From contig NC_090712.1 in the NCBI RefSeq assembly GCF_040954835.1, forward strand, positions 5,031,284 to 5,095,283: DNA of 64,000 bases, in the 5' to 3' direction. The stretch's first letter is position 1; each line of letters opens with the position of its first letter. The DNA comes from Lepisosteus oculatus. Lineage: Eukaryota; Chordata; Actinopteri; Semionotiformes; Lepisosteidae. The notes beneath the pieces are model-generated. The model was not told where the DNA came from. It searched no databases and saw nothing but the letters and a program-made list of their open reading frames with translations. Of the stretch, positions 27,111 to 40,012 are shown piece after piece. Both the position numbers and the translations under genes were made by a program.

Positions 27111-30100
27111 TATCATAAACGAAACCAGTCTCTCAGCTTCAACCACATGCCTGGGGAGCTGGGTGCACATGCCCACACCCAAATATATACAGTCTTTATA
27201 CACATACACATTCACAGCACAAAGGGTGAGTGAACCCTCAGGTGTGATGTGCTGGGCCTTGACACAGCTTGAACAGGGAGATGTACTCCACATGGTTTGG
27301 AATATTTGGTGCCCAGTCCCTTCCTGTACTTCCAGCTGGGTTGTCCTTGGTCAATGTTGTAATAAAAGCATTAACACGTGGGAATGAGGAGCATGTTCAA
27401 CTGGTTCTACCAGTTATAGCTATCAAGGATTGAGACCTGGCCAGGGAAAGCAATGTAAATCTGTCTCACGGTTCCCAAGTCAAATACAGGTGGTTGCGCT
27501 TTTCTGGCAGAGCTGAGGCAACTGGCCATTACACTTTGGATACATAAATACAGTCTTTCTGGGCAAAAAGGACCGCAATTGGTGGCCAATCAGGGGGAGC
27601 TGACCACTATGGAATCAAGGGACTCAGATATATTGCATCAGGCTGCTTGTTAAAAGACTGTCCCAGCGAAGTACAACTTGGACCCCCTCTGACACGACAG
27701 CCTAACGGAGATCATGCAGTGTCTGTTACAACAGACAGCAGAGTCTATGATCTCTTTAAAAAAATAGGCTGACCTCAGACAAAAGACAAAAAATCAATTT
27801 TAATCATGACTGAGCAAATATGTGGCTGAAAATCACATTAATATCGGTACCTTGCTAAACACGACTTCATCATTCAGAAAGATGTAGATGTGCCATAGGG
27901 ATTAAGTCATCATGCAGAAAAGTAGCAAAACGTGCAAATCTTTACAACATAAGTAAAACAACAAACATACTCTAGTGATGTCTGTATCATAGCTTGCAGT
28001 AAAGGCTCATTTATTTTACTCCAATATAAATCAATTTTTCTTTCTTCTTGCATATCAGTTGTTTCTCTAATGTGATCCACTCAAAAAGTCAAATTTATAA
28101 TGGGAGTTTAATAAAATTTAATAACCCATGAGACTGTAAAACGCATGGGTGGAAATCGGATTCCGAGTGCACAGAAGTCCAATTCATTCAAGGTTTTACA
28201 AGCTCCCCCTCTTGTGCATGGGCCAGAACCAGGCACTGTGCAGTATACGACACGCTAGCAGACAGACCCTAAGCTAACATTTCAAATCCTGGTCTTCTCC
28301 CTCTTCAGCACTACTGGCAAAATGAGAAACAGATCAAGCTACTATGCAGTTGGGGTGACTGTGGAGTTTAAAAAACGATCAAAAACCTGTCTTTAGTCTG
28401 GGGAGTCCCTCTGCACTGCAGTGCTTTTCCCTCAGTGAGCCCGTCGATGCTGCAGGCTGGTTTACGTGACAAAGCGAGTGGCCTTAGGCGCAGGCTTGCA
28501 CTGCAACGACACGTGCAGTAGAGTCATGGGTGTGCCAGCACAAGATAAGGCGCCCTTATTCTCAAAGGCTAAAAAAAGCCAACGGGCTACCCTTAGCTAC
28601 CGTTGGGTTGCCCTGCTGCTGCCAAAGGGCGCCAGTTTCGGAGCCGCAGAGAGCCACAGCAAGAAAAGAACACATGCCTTATTTTTTTCCCCAAGTTAAA
28701 CCTTCTCCTGAATCATGTGGGTGTTTTTATTTGGAATTATGAACGGAAACAAAATGCATATAGTTTCTGTCACAGGAACCCTTTCTGTCATTCAAAAAAG
28801 CATTTCTTTCAAACTCTTTTAAGACCCGAGAAAAAGAATATCAAAGTCAAGGTGCTGTGAAAAAATTCAACCCCACAATATGAAGCACTTTTCTTCTAAG
28901 AAGCTTGGTGGTTTGAGGAATAAAAGGTTTCCTATTGGAACTGAAACAAGTGTCATGCTCCTTTGAAAACGGACTGGCTTCAGGACTTACAAAGTTTGCA
29001 GTACCTTGGCAGAAAAGGTACAACCTCAGAAGCACGAAGAGGTGCAGTGAATACAATTTTTATATAGATTTTATATATAAATAAGGTATATTTAATTCTG
29101 GAAATCATTTTGAGGCTCACGGCTTACCTGTAAACAATTAATAGAATCATACCATAATAAAAAAACAAAATCAGTTGCTCCCATTTAATTCTCATATAAA
29201 CCACTACTGGATAATAACAAACCTGAGTTTCTTGTCTTCACAAAATCAGAAGGGCAATCAGTGAACTGGGCTGCTTTTGAAAAGAATTCAATATAAAACA
29301 CAGTTATATTAATGCTAAAAAAACATGAAATGCGTCTCCGAAAATGTACAGATAACATCTCACGTGGCTTTAAAACAACGACCCTTCAATAAGTCCAGAG
29401 CCAGTGATGATATCAACACGAAAGTGCCTCCGATGTCCAAACTGGAGAAGGAATTCTGACTTACAGAAGGCCTTCTATAGTCTTTAGGCTGACAGCTGTT
29501 TAACCCACTGCAGCAAAAATGTATCATGATTCCCCGTTTGCTCAAGTGTGGGAACTGTGAAGGTCCAGCAGGCGTAGAATAACTGATTTTATTATCAGTC
29601 ACAGAGGGTGCAACTCTAAAGGAAGTAACTGTTTAAAGTAATGACCTGGTTTTTTTACAGTCGAGTAAGAACAATAGGAACAGATATACAGGACTTGGGC
29701 TCTGTAGAAGCTTTTAACTCTGTCCCATTTCTGACCCACAAAAGGAAGAAAAAAAGTCTTCCATTACTTCCCTTTGACTTTCAGGTCCTGCATAAGTACT
29801 CTGGTCACCAACAGCGTGGGTCCTGTGGCAGCACAGCACTCAGGGATGTCTAATCCACAAAGGACAAGACAGGACAGCAGAAAGAAAGAAACTGACAAAA
29901 CTATATTCAGACAACAAAAAGGTGAAGAGGAAGTGCTGAAATGCCAGACAAGCAGGCAGACGAACAAATGCCGCATGTTACTTTGAGCGAGTGTGCCTTA
30001 CAGTGTGCCTGAGGAAAGAAATGCCAGGATAGTGCACCTCCGGCTTCGACACCAGACCTCACAGCAACAAACAGGTGCTGCTCAGGCCAGCACCGAGCAC

Positions 30101-32270
30101 ACGCTCTGTAAAACAAGAGGGGGGAATTCTCCACAGAAAAAACAAGGCTGCCAACGGGAAAATGAACATTGCAGCTCAGGAAGGAAATGGGCAGTTGGAT
30201 TAATTGTTTGAATATTTCCACATTTTCTTCATCCCCAGTCGAAAAACAAAACCTCTATGACAAGTTTATTCTGATGATGATGTAACTAATCAGCCTTTAA
30301 AGCCAATCTGAGTAATCAATTACAATGAAAAGCGCGTCCTGAATAATCATTAAATCGTTTTTTGAGAAGTGGATAGAACTGCACATACAAGATTAAAAGG
30401 ACACCGTGTGAAGGCATACATCTGCAGCACTTTTTTGAGGATGTTGGGGAACTATCTTTTATGCAATAAATTCTGAATTGCCAGTTATTTGTGTTATGGT
30501 CAGTGTGTTTGTCACGTCTCATTGCAGCTACCAAACCCCATGACTGCACACAGGGAGCAAACGAGGAAATGTAGGCAGACTTCTCTGACAGCCACTTTCA
30601 AGCCACTTGTCTTTTAACACGTCACTGGCAGTACAGCCCTATATTGTTATATTTGCTGTTCCGGAGCATTACTAAATTATCTTATGGTGAAACTGAGTGC
30701 AAAGCACCGTATGCTTTTGTTTCTCACATGGTTCCGCGGAAGTCAAAAGCAAAGGATCTGCCATGTGCCGTAGGTACTGTATATGTGCAGGACTATCTTC
30801 TACACAGGAGTAAGGAAGTCAGGGTGGCCACATCTATGGCAGTTTCTGAAAAACGTCTCACCTGCTGTTTTGCAGGTCCTGTTCAACAGTCCTGAGGATT
30901 AAATCCTAATCAGTCCTGTACACACCAGCCATCACAGCGTGTTGCTGTCTTCGGCTACTGCAGAAGATGGGGAGGGGGGAAGCACAATAACGTGTCTCTC
31001 CTTGGCAGGTTCAATGAATCAAGCTGCAAGTCCAGTTTCTCCAAATTCGGGGCACAAGCTGACAGATAGCATCCGGACAGACAAGCAATACGTCAGAGGG
31101 CCCGTGCCTTCACTGAAGGCCCATCTCACATCCTTCATCGGCCCTTTGAACTCTAGTCTTCAGGAAGACGTTTTCGCTGTCCACAGTGCAGAACAAATAA
31201 AAGGACACTTAGATTCATTCCAGAGGCCATCAGGCTTGCAAACAATGACTGTAAATAGTGTCTACTGGACAGAGCCCACCACCCCAACCCCCCCCACAAA
31301 TGAGCCTGTACCAATACCTTCCTAATGCTACTTCTACACCGATACTGACAATCACTTCTATGGTTCATCTGCTGTTATACCTATATGCATACATTTTCGT
31401 AATGTTTTTTGGTTTGTCTTTGTTTTTGCTGCACTGCTTGCTGCTGGAATTGCCCTCCTGGGAGGAGGGAATTACTCTGAAATAAACTGAAGGTGCTGTG
31501 ATCCATGCCTGGGGACACTCCACCTGAGCTGGGATGGAGAACAGACAAGGAAGAGGCGCTTTTGGTGAATGAAATGCCCCAGTTAATGGGAGGAATGTCT
31601 TGACCCGTCCTGCGTGGGCTTCGGAGCTGCGGAGAGGCCAGACGAAACCCACCCCTCCTCCTGCAGCCCCGGGCAGTGCCAGATGAACTTTGTACCTATT
31701 CTATCACAGGAACTGAGAGTGATATACTGCGTTCTCCGGTAATAGCACCGCGCCGGCAGTCGTTAATGTATATTTAAAACAACAGAGGTGTTCAGTTTCC
31801 TGCTCTGCTGCATCTCCTTTGTGTCAGTGCAGAGAAAGCTTCCTTCCCTGACGCACCGGGCTAGGAGGCAGTTTCCTCTCACGCGGTCCGACACCGGGGG
31901 AAAGGTGACACGGCCTACCGCAGTTCAAGGAAGAGGCCTCTGGAACTCCGATAAAGATCAAGTCAGCAGGGCGATGGCTGCCACAAAGGCTTTGGGAGTT
32001 CATGCAAGCTGCCCAGCAGACTTCACCAGATGACCACGGACAGGGGTCAGGAAAGTGTCAGGGCCCGATAACGCCCCACGCCTTGCATGTCAGGCCAGAG
32101 AGACCCCCGAAGGCAGCAGAGACGATCAGCTCGGCTCTGCTTGCTCAGGCCACAGTAAGAAATGCGACAGCCCAAGGCAAGTGGCTGGATGTGCGGTCTG
32201 TGGGAAAACAGTGAGGGTTAATGCCTTTTCCTGCGTCCCTTTTGCAACATTGTGTAGCCTTTTCTCCATT

Positions 32271-32301
32271 CCCCCCCCCCCCCACCACCACCACCACCAC
32301 C
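32271..32301. repeat. Poly-C tract followed by (ACC)6 microsatellite
   Basis: Thirteen consecutive cytosines (32271-32283) are followed by six ACC units (32284-32301). It is a simple repeat in EGLN1 intron 1 and likely to be length-polymorphic. Confidence 0.95.
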
Positions 32302-32744
32302 ACTCTCCTAGATCCTCTGTCCCCTCCAGCTGCAGGCAGTCAAAACAACATGCTCCCACTCTTTCTCAAGGTCAGCCTTGGATCCCGGCCCGGGACAAAC
32401 AGCTACAGCCCAGCAAGCATGCCTGTCAGGATCAAACACGATCCAAACACAAGAGATTATGAAATCACAGCTTCAGTATAAGACAACCATTAAATCCTGA
32501 AATGATTATGCAGCAATTTAGTGCAGTTAGTAGACTGAATGCATTATTGGCCTGCACCCATTTTATAGGCACCCAAGCAGTAAAACTAAAACACACAGCT
32601 TTTACTTTGCATGTTTGGTGGATTCCATTTCGCAAAGTAGATAAGATCACTTTATTGGCCATATACAATTTCTAACATTTGGAGTTTGTCTTTTTGCATA
32701 CCCCAGCTTGCTCTCCATGAGACACACAGACAGGAAGAGAAGCT

Positions 32745-32918
32745 TGGGGTCAGAGCGCAGGGTCAGCCATTTATACGGCACCCCTGGAGCAGCTGGGGTT
32801 AAGGGCCTTGCTCAGGGGCCCAACGGAGTAGGATTCCTCTGCCGGCCGCGGGATACGAACCGGCAACCTTCCAGCCACAGGTGCAGATCCTTAGCCACAG
32901 TGCCACTGCTCAGCCCTA
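32745..32918 (-). mobile_element. tRNA-derived SINE, minus strand
   Basis: Read on the minus strand it starts GCTGAGCAGTGGCACTGTGG. It shows a pol III A-box-like segment (TGGCTAAGGATCTG, plus positions 32884-32897) and a B box GGTTCGTATCC (32851-32861), followed by the body CTGAGCAAGGCCCTTAACCC that is common in fish tRNA-type SINEs. The part around 32857-32915 is repeated 130 bases to the right (next entry). Confidence 0.7.
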
Positions 32919-32983
32919 AGGGGGGGGGGGGTCTTCACAGATCTAAGGGGGGTCTTCACTTTGAATTTGATTCAGGACTTTGT

Positions 32984-33048
32984 CTTGAACCGGCAACCTT
33001 CCAGCCACAGGCGCAGATACTGAACCACAGTGCCACTCCTCCGCACTG
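32984..33048 (-). repeat. Second, truncated copy of the same SINE head
   Basis: Twenty-four bases (32987-33010) are identical to 32857-32880, and the next 30 bases are close to 32881-32911. Only the head (A and B box region) is present; the body is missing. The spacer contains a 12-base G run (32920-32931) and a repeated TCTTCAC segment, pointing to local duplication or to insertion and truncation of a second copy. Confidence 0.75.
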
Positions 33049-33769
33049 AGTCACTGAGCCACGCTGTAGTTAATGACACTGAGTTTTATTTAGTTCCCTT
33101 TATCTTAATCTGTTTACGGCTTCACAGTTTAAAGCTGGAAAACTTGGTCAGACACGCAACGCAGGTTCATTCTGAATCAAAGCCAGTGACTTTTCTTGAC
33201 TTGCTAAAAATGTTCATGAGCCAGATAACTGTTAACTGTGAATCCAGGTGTGTCTTGGATTCCTGTTGGATTTTGGTTTCCCGACATTACAGGGTGCCCA
33301 CATTTCTGCCGAAAGGCTTGGCTGAAGTACACATGGGGAAATCTGACCTGCAATGTGTACTGTTTCACAAGGCATCGAGTGCATGTCACAGCAACCCTCT
33401 GTAAAGTGCCAGCTTGACAACATTTCCCCATGTCCATTTTAAAAATAAAACACTTCCAGATTTATTTTAAGCTTAATCACGAAGGGGAAATGGCTCTATT
33501 CTTTACATTGCTTTTATACAAACAGTTTACATGGCACACAAATACTTAAATGTATGTGTAAATATAACACATTATGCCTTAAACATTCAGTAAAAAGAAG
33601 AGGAGTGATTTGCAGATTTTAGTTTCTGTTACAAAGTAACATTCAAAAGAAATCATTCTAAGGACATTATGCTCATTTCAGTCACGAGGCAAATGGCTTA
33701 ATTCTGATGCAATCTCTTCGGTGCTCTAATGAATTATCTATTTGATGACAAACAATTGCCTGCTGATTG

Positions 33770-33890
33770 TATATCCACCCATTCATATTCCAACTACTTC
33801 ATCCAATGCGGCGGCGCAGGGGAGCCAGACCCTATCCCGGCAGGCCACTGGCACAAGGCAGGATACACCCTGGCTGCGATTGTACAGGAC
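33770..33890 (+). repeat. Dispersed fish-type repeat copy
   Basis: The sequence includes TATCCACCCATTCATATTCC, GGGGAGCCAGACCCTATCCC and CAAGGCAGGATACACCCTGG. This is the reverse-complement form of the repeat recognised at 14286-14420, and widely seen in fish genomes. No coding content is present and the class is not resolved. Confidence 0.5.
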
Positions 33891-35219
33891 ATCCATTCTT
33901 AGCAGTTCCTCTTTCAAACTGATCCAGCAGTCAGGGCAAGAGTGCTCTCTGCATGGAAAACCATGCCAGTCTACTGTTCCGATCCCATGTTTGTTTGCTT
34001 TTGTGCACTATGAACAGTTACAGTACACTTTGTCAGTCACTGTGCAGATGGAATTTGTTCTTTTAGAGCACGCTATCAAAACATCGCTATCTAATGTCAA
34101 CAATTGGCAAACCACTCTAATCCAGAAAACGCTAGTCAAATAACACATAGTCCTCAAAGAAAACAAAAGACCCTTTTGTTTAAGCCACTTTACACCAAGT
34201 TGAACCATAAACACCATGTCCCCTTAAGAATGTAAACTCAGGGAAAGCTGCAAGACATTTACCTCTTTTTACACTATTGTTACCCATACTAACTATGGGA
34301 ACTGAATGCACCATCAAGTAAAATATGTTGTACAACTGCAGAACATTATCATTTGTTTTTAAAGGGTTTCACTTGTAGACTGAGAAGTTGCAAACAAAGC
34401 ATCCATACATCTATTATCAGAAATGCTCTTATTCCCTGAAATGATTACAGCAATGCAGAGCCAATCTGAGAAGTACAGACAGGACAACGCACCATCTCAT
34501 TGCACGACACGCATACACAATAAGAATTTAGAGGCTCCAATTAATCTAGTGAGCATGTCTTTCGAAGGTGGAAGGGAACCACAGCACCCAGTGAAAACCA
34601 AAGCAGGTGCATGAAAATAGAAAACATGCAAACTCCAAACAGAAAGTGCTCTGGAATTAAGCATGTGATTGAAGAGCTGTGAGACAGCAGTGCTACTTGC
34701 CATGCCACTGTATAGCCCTTAAGATAAGAGGTGTTTCGTGCAAATAATCTAACCTAAGAAGTGCTGATGAAGAGATACAAGTTTGACAAAGAAAATCAGC
34801 TGTAGAACTTTCAGTCCAATTGTCATATCCACACAAAATTAGTTCTGAAAATCTGTCCTCAAAGGATTTAATTTCCAGGGTTTCCATAGTTAACTTAAAT
34901 GCAAAGACGAAAGGACACATTCTATTCAAACTCAGCTGCAGAACAGGAGATGGGAGGGCTCTGTCTAGCAAAGCACAATGACACAGGAAGTGAGCAGAGG
35001 GAATGCCTGAAAAGAAAAGGACATGCAGGAGCACTGGAAACACCCTGAAGTGATGTACAGCAGCTACCAGAAGATGGACCAACAGAGATCCTAATACCTT
35101 TGTCACATACATCGCTTGCAGCCATCTAGAATTGTAGTAAACGCTGGCATGTTAATATTTATTAGAAAGTCCACTACCTTTTTTTGGGTTTAGGATATCC
35201 GAACAGTTTAAAAGCAGCG

Positions 35220-35695
35220 ATTCCACCTTGTAGCCCAACCCCATCAGATCTCACAAGCTAAGCGAGGTTGGGTCTTATCAGCACCAGAATGGGAGACCTC
35301 CAAGCAAAATCATTTTGCTGCTATAAGTGGTGCTGGTGGACTAGTAGGTGGGGCTCTTCCCCCTGGACCAGAACTTCTAAACCACTGCCCCAGTACGGTG
35401 AATGGGGTGCTACCCTTTGGGAGAGACATTAATCTGAGGTTGTGACTGCTTGTTCATGAAAGGTCCCATGATACTGTTCATAAGAGTATGGCTGCTAACC
35501 TTGGTGTTCTGGCTAAACTTAATTCTGTGCTTGCAAAGTCTAACCTTCCTAAATTTAAATTTCCCCCTTATTTCAATCATCAAAACAATATCTCACTTCT
35601 CCAATTAATCAAGAGAGTACCAGGGCTGCTCGTACTGTACTTCAGAAGAGAGCTACAGGATGTAAAGCACTACATAGATAACCATGATTAATCAG
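35220..35695 (+). mobile_element. 5S-rRNA-derived SINE (diverged subfamily)
   Basis: The head aligns with vertebrate 5S rRNA. CAGATCTCACAAGCTAAGCG followed by AGGTTGGG matches the 5S box A region, and GAATGGGAGACCTCC matches box C, in the correct order and spacing. The body follows with CTTTGGGAGAGACATTAATC and ends near GATGTAAAGCACTACATA. It parallels the better preserved copies at 56.2 and 58.1 kb but differs in the middle, so it looks like a separate or older SINE3-like subfamily. Confidence 0.7.
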
Positions 35696-35749
35696 TCACT
35701 ACATAATCATTATATAGTTTATCATGATTAATCAGCCAGTTGACTACAG

Positions 35750-35895
35750 CTATGTGGAGGAGAGTTTAGGACTCAGGAAGGTTGTGGGTTCAAATCCTGG
35801 GATAGTCACTGTTCAGATTACTCCCTTAAAACCCCCAGCTGTATAATGGGGACATATCAGATCTTTGGATAAAAGCATCAACTAAACTGGTGGCT
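35750..35895 (+). mobile_element. tRNA-derived SINE fragment
   Basis: A box-B-like GGTTCAAATCCTGG (about 35789-35802) lies upstream of a tail TTTGGATAAAAGCATCAACT that matches the end typical of fish tRNA-type SINEs (GGATAAAAGCGTCTGCTAA). It sits just 3' of the 5S-derived SINE, the two separated by a repeated ATGATTAATCAG motif. Confidence 0.5.
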
Positions 35896-38520
35896 TGGTT
35901 AAACGGAACTAAACTGCTGATATCTGTGCATCTGTGTAAATGTGACCCCTTAACTCAAACACTTCTGACTTGTACATTTTAAACATTCTTTTCTTATTTC
36001 TCATTTCTGAACATTACATTAGGGCCTAGAACTAAAAAAAGAACATATATGCAAATGCAGAACTCATATTTGTTTGGAAAAAAAAACTGAATCTGTAAAA
36101 AAAAAAAAGAATTTAAAATAACTTTCAAAGTGAACTGAGAAATCCATCCTCAAATTAAAAAGGCACAATCTGACAAATGACTGCTTAACATTACATCACC
36201 CTTCTCGAGAGCGATGGATTAAAAGAGTGTTGTGTATACACGCCGAGGCCAGGTCTACCTCTGCACCTGGCCGTGACTGGGGCCCGAGAGAAGACTGGCA
36301 GGCCAGGGACTGACAACCAGACCACAGCCAGGCCACGCACTGCAGCTGGTAGATCACAAATGATACAGTGGGCCTGCAAACCTCAGGACACAGCAGGAAC
36401 CCAGGATGGTCTGCCAAGGGTGCAGCTGGTATCACACAGTCCTACTCCTGAAATCGAGGTGGGTTTTACAGATGTTTATCCCACATGAACACAGTAAAGA
36501 ATCACATAACTTGAGACCTTAACAAAAACAGAACTGTTCACTAAATGCAAGGGTCACAGCTCTGGAAAGTAAGTTTTGTTTCCGGCGCTTCTAAGCTTCA
36601 AATAATTATTCGCATTTTAACCAATAAGCAAGGGGAATCTTTTACAGTCCCTATACGATTGGGAAATGGAAGCAGGTCCCACACTACAGATGTTGCCGAC
36701 TGATCCTGAAATCATTTTTAAACTCTTCATTCGCAATACCTGACTCTTTACATCCCACCACACCAGAGCTGCCCACCAGCTGGGTGACCTCCTGCTGCTC
36801 CGACAGACGACTGCAGCGGTCAGGCTGCTAAATAAACGTCGGCATGCACACTTGGAAGCTTTCTAGCGCCTGCCCGCCGACAGTCAGGAGTTAAAACGCA
36901 TTACCTGGCGCACCACACTGCGCACAGCTTCCTTTCTCACCCGCTGCGACTGCCAGGCTGACACATTTCAGCAGAGGTGACTGGCTGACGCCCCGGAAGC
37001 GTCTCGATTGGTTAACACGCAAGGGCAGTGAGAACTGCTGTGCTGCACTGCACCGCGGGAGCACTAAGGACACAACCCTCCCCCCTCCCGTCACACGCTC
37101 AGGAAAGAAAAGGAAAAAAGAAGCTTTAAAGGAAGCAGAAACCAAATCACAACGATGTCTCGGACTTCGCAGCAGCTGTTTAAAAGCGTCCTCCCCTCAC
37201 TCAACTGGACCACATGAAGGTGTTTCATGCTCTTTTGTGGCCCATTGACTTCAAGGAGGAGCTTAACATCCACACATGTATCATGAAACAATACCCAAAA
37301 CCAAAACTACTGGACAAAAAACTCAAACAGCACTTATTTGTTTTGGCTTTGTCTGTGATGGCACGTGTAAAAACAAAGCTATTTAAAAATGTGTCTTATT
37401 CATGGGCACTTTACGTACCTATGGAGTCTAATTACTTTCTTTGCAATCAAAAACCAAAGAAGGGAAGACGTGACATACCTAGAAAGCACAATGCACGCCA
37501 TGTTATTTTACTGTAGAGCTATTTTGTCATCCTGGTTGGCATCCTTCTCGGGGCTGAATTTAACTCTCCAGACAACAGAACGTCCTTAACAGATAACTGA
37601 ATTTAACCACAGGTTAGTTCTGAAAGTGGCTTGGCTTACTACAGTGCACATACAAGGACTCAAGCAAAGTATATGCAGTACAAACTGACAGATTTGATGT
37701 TTTTTTGCTTTTATAAAGAAAAGTTATACAATAGTTTCATGTCTCATAAATTCTAGTTTCTGGTAATGAAGGTGTTATTCGCTGATTTCAAAAATCTGTT
37801 TTAAAATCTAAAGGAATCACACTTTCTAAAGTACACAAAATGACAGGTTTGCAATTTTTGTGTGGGGATTTGCCATCCAGGCTTAATAAGAAGGTGATAA
37901 GTAAAAGATTCAGTGGGTAAATCAATCTCTCAGTGTTGACTGCAGCTCCAGTTAGACACTAGATGCATGCTGCAAAATGCACCACAGAGATCAATTTATA
38001 TTCCATAAGCTGTACAAGAATAAGAATCTTCTACCGCTCACTGGGAATTTCAGTTCTTGCTGGAAAAACTGTAAGTACCTAAAACACCTTTTTATTTCTG
38101 AGAAATATCGCTCTTTTTCCATTTCTGCGTTTTGAATCTCTTGTGTACCGAAGGTTAGTTATGCATTTTACAAAGCCTGAATTGAATGCGTTCAAACCCA
38201 TGGAAGAAGGAAAAAAAAAACTGAAAAACTTCAACGTTTTGCAACCAAAGATATGTTGCCTTTGGAAAATATAACCAAAGAATCAAATAGCATTCATATC
38301 CATCTTAAGATGCAGTCTTACTTATTACAGTTCTAACATCTGTGCTCGCATTTGTCCTTCGTTTTCTTCAACGATAACATTTTCCTCAGTTTCTTTTCCC
38401 AGCTCCTGTTACAAAGTCACTGCGGTCATTCGTCTTTACTGTCTGTCCCTATGGTAACTACGTAACACTGCTCAACTTATTTTAATGATCATTTTGCATC
38501 ACCTGAGCATTTCTCAGTAA

Positions 38521-38562
38521 CAGGTTTATTCCATGCTGAAAAGAGAAGAAAGAAAACACATG
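38521..38562 (+). repeat. Truncated Penelope-like repeat end
   Basis: About 40 bases (GGTTTATTCCATGCTGAAAA and on) match the repeat at 44855-44935 nearly base for base, stopping before its ribozyme-like core. It is a short copy in the same orientation. Confidence 0.5.
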
Positions 38563-39849
38563 TCAAACTGACTTATACAAAACAGCACTTTTTTGCTATG
38601 CTGTTCTGTATAAATTCAATAAAGCCTTTGCTGTAAAAAAAGACACAAATATGCATTCTAACAAATGCATAAAGTTTCAGCAAATGTGGACAGGTTAAAG
38701 CTTTCTCGTCTTAATCCAAGGGGTCTGTGTTTTGAAGTGCTCGACTACTCCATTTGTACTTCATATACTATTTTAATGCACTTTTTAAAAACAAAATAGC
38801 TCGATTCTCTTAAGGGCTTTTTCCTTGTTCTCATCACAAACGTGCTCAAAAAAATAAAAAGGGATTAACATTATCACTGCAGTGAAATCAGCCTATATAG
38901 AATTCAGACGACTAATTTAGTGAGCCACGTTTTTTTTTTAATCCTAAAATGTTCTTTAACCTCTCTTTTATTTTCTCCGTTATTTGAATACAGAAATGCT
39001 CTTTTCTGGACTTCGGAACATCTGTCACTTCCAGGCTCAATCTTCTTCGGTCACATGGAATTACATCCGTCAGTCACTTTCTAAATCACGTGTGCGTAAA
39101 ACTCTCCCTGATGCTTTTCATTCCCAAACACGTACAACGTGCTATAATGATTTACACCGGTATCGAACGATCGCCGAAAAATAAACGTTTGTCATCTCAA
39201 TAAGAATTCTGGAAAGGATACAGCTCAGAACGGGTTCTTAATTGAGCTGGTATTGCGTATTTCATTAGACAATTAGGCACTGCGCTGATAGACTCAGCCT
39301 GGGTCCGTGTCTACAAAGTTATTAGCGGACTAAGGCCTCGCTTTCCTTCGTCAAAGTGAAGAGCATTTCGCCCAAGGATCGCTGGTCAGTAGTCCATCAT
39401 GATTTCATTTTAACGCTGACACACACAATGCCTGCATCGCTGTCGAATGGAAACAGCTACATTTTTCCCCACTCCAGGAAAAAAACACAAACACAACTTT
39501 CCCTTTTAACCCCTGTAACTGTCCATCGCAGAAAACACGTCAAAAGGGGTCACGGACTATATTCCAGCTGCTTGCCACTGCGTCTGACGGAAACGAATGG
39601 TGCAGAGGTGTCGGACAAGAGCAAACACCAAGGAACTCGACTACTTACGAGCTGGAAAAGCACCCGGTATTGTTAATGGATCTTGGAATAAACTCGTCTG
39701 TTTTCCCCGTCACCTGCTGCTTCAGGTCAAAGTAAGTGTTGTCCCCCCCACCAAGACTCGGTGCTAAACGTGTCATCTCACGCATTTTACAGACACGCGT
39801 GAAACAAAACTCTCGAAAGACAACAATCATCCTGGCGCCTCGTTCCTCA

Positions 39850-39855
39850 CACGTG
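39850..39855. promoter_or_regulatory. CACGTG E-box / hypoxia-response core in EGLN1 intron 1
   Basis: This palindromic CACGTG contains ACGTG, the HIF-binding core, on both strands. It lies about 160 bases inside intron 1 from exon 1. EGLN1 is a known HIF target in vertebrates, but the site could equally serve other bHLH factors. Confidence 0.3.
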
Positions 39856-39914
39856 GAGGTGTTTACCCGGCGGTTCCCCGACGACAGCTGGCGGGCCAGT
39901 TTTTCACCTGCTCA

Positions 39915-39954
39915 GGGGAGAGGAGAGGAGAGGGGAGGGGAGGGGGTGTGGAGG
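39915..39954 (+). repeat. G-rich (GGGGA)n-type tract
   Basis: Several GGGG and GGGGG runs separated by single A or GAGGA spacers lie 60-100 bases downstream of the EGLN1 exon 1 donor. The plus strand has G-quadruplex potential here; the EGLN1 RNA would carry the C-rich complement. Confidence 0.7.
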
Positions 39955-40012
39955 GTTATGTGCACCTGCGCGCCGGGGGGGTTACACCGTCCGCACCTGG
40001 GGCGCTACTTAC

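Noticed and set aside
30939..31325. 128-codon plus-strand ORF in EGLN1 intron 1
   Set aside because: It starts in an arbitrary place, has no domain and lacks clear exon boundaries. It was considered as a nested exon and dropped.
32055..32462. His-rich 135-codon ORF
   Set aside because: The histidine run is a translation of the poly-C/(ACC)n microsatellite.
32851..32897. Possible tRNA gene on the minus strand
   Set aside because: A and B boxes are present, but no cloverleaf can be completed and a SINE body follows.
35220..35290. Possible genuine 5S rRNA gene
   Set aside because: Only parts of the 5S sequence match, with many substitutions, and they continue into a SINE body. It is a 5S-derived SINE head.
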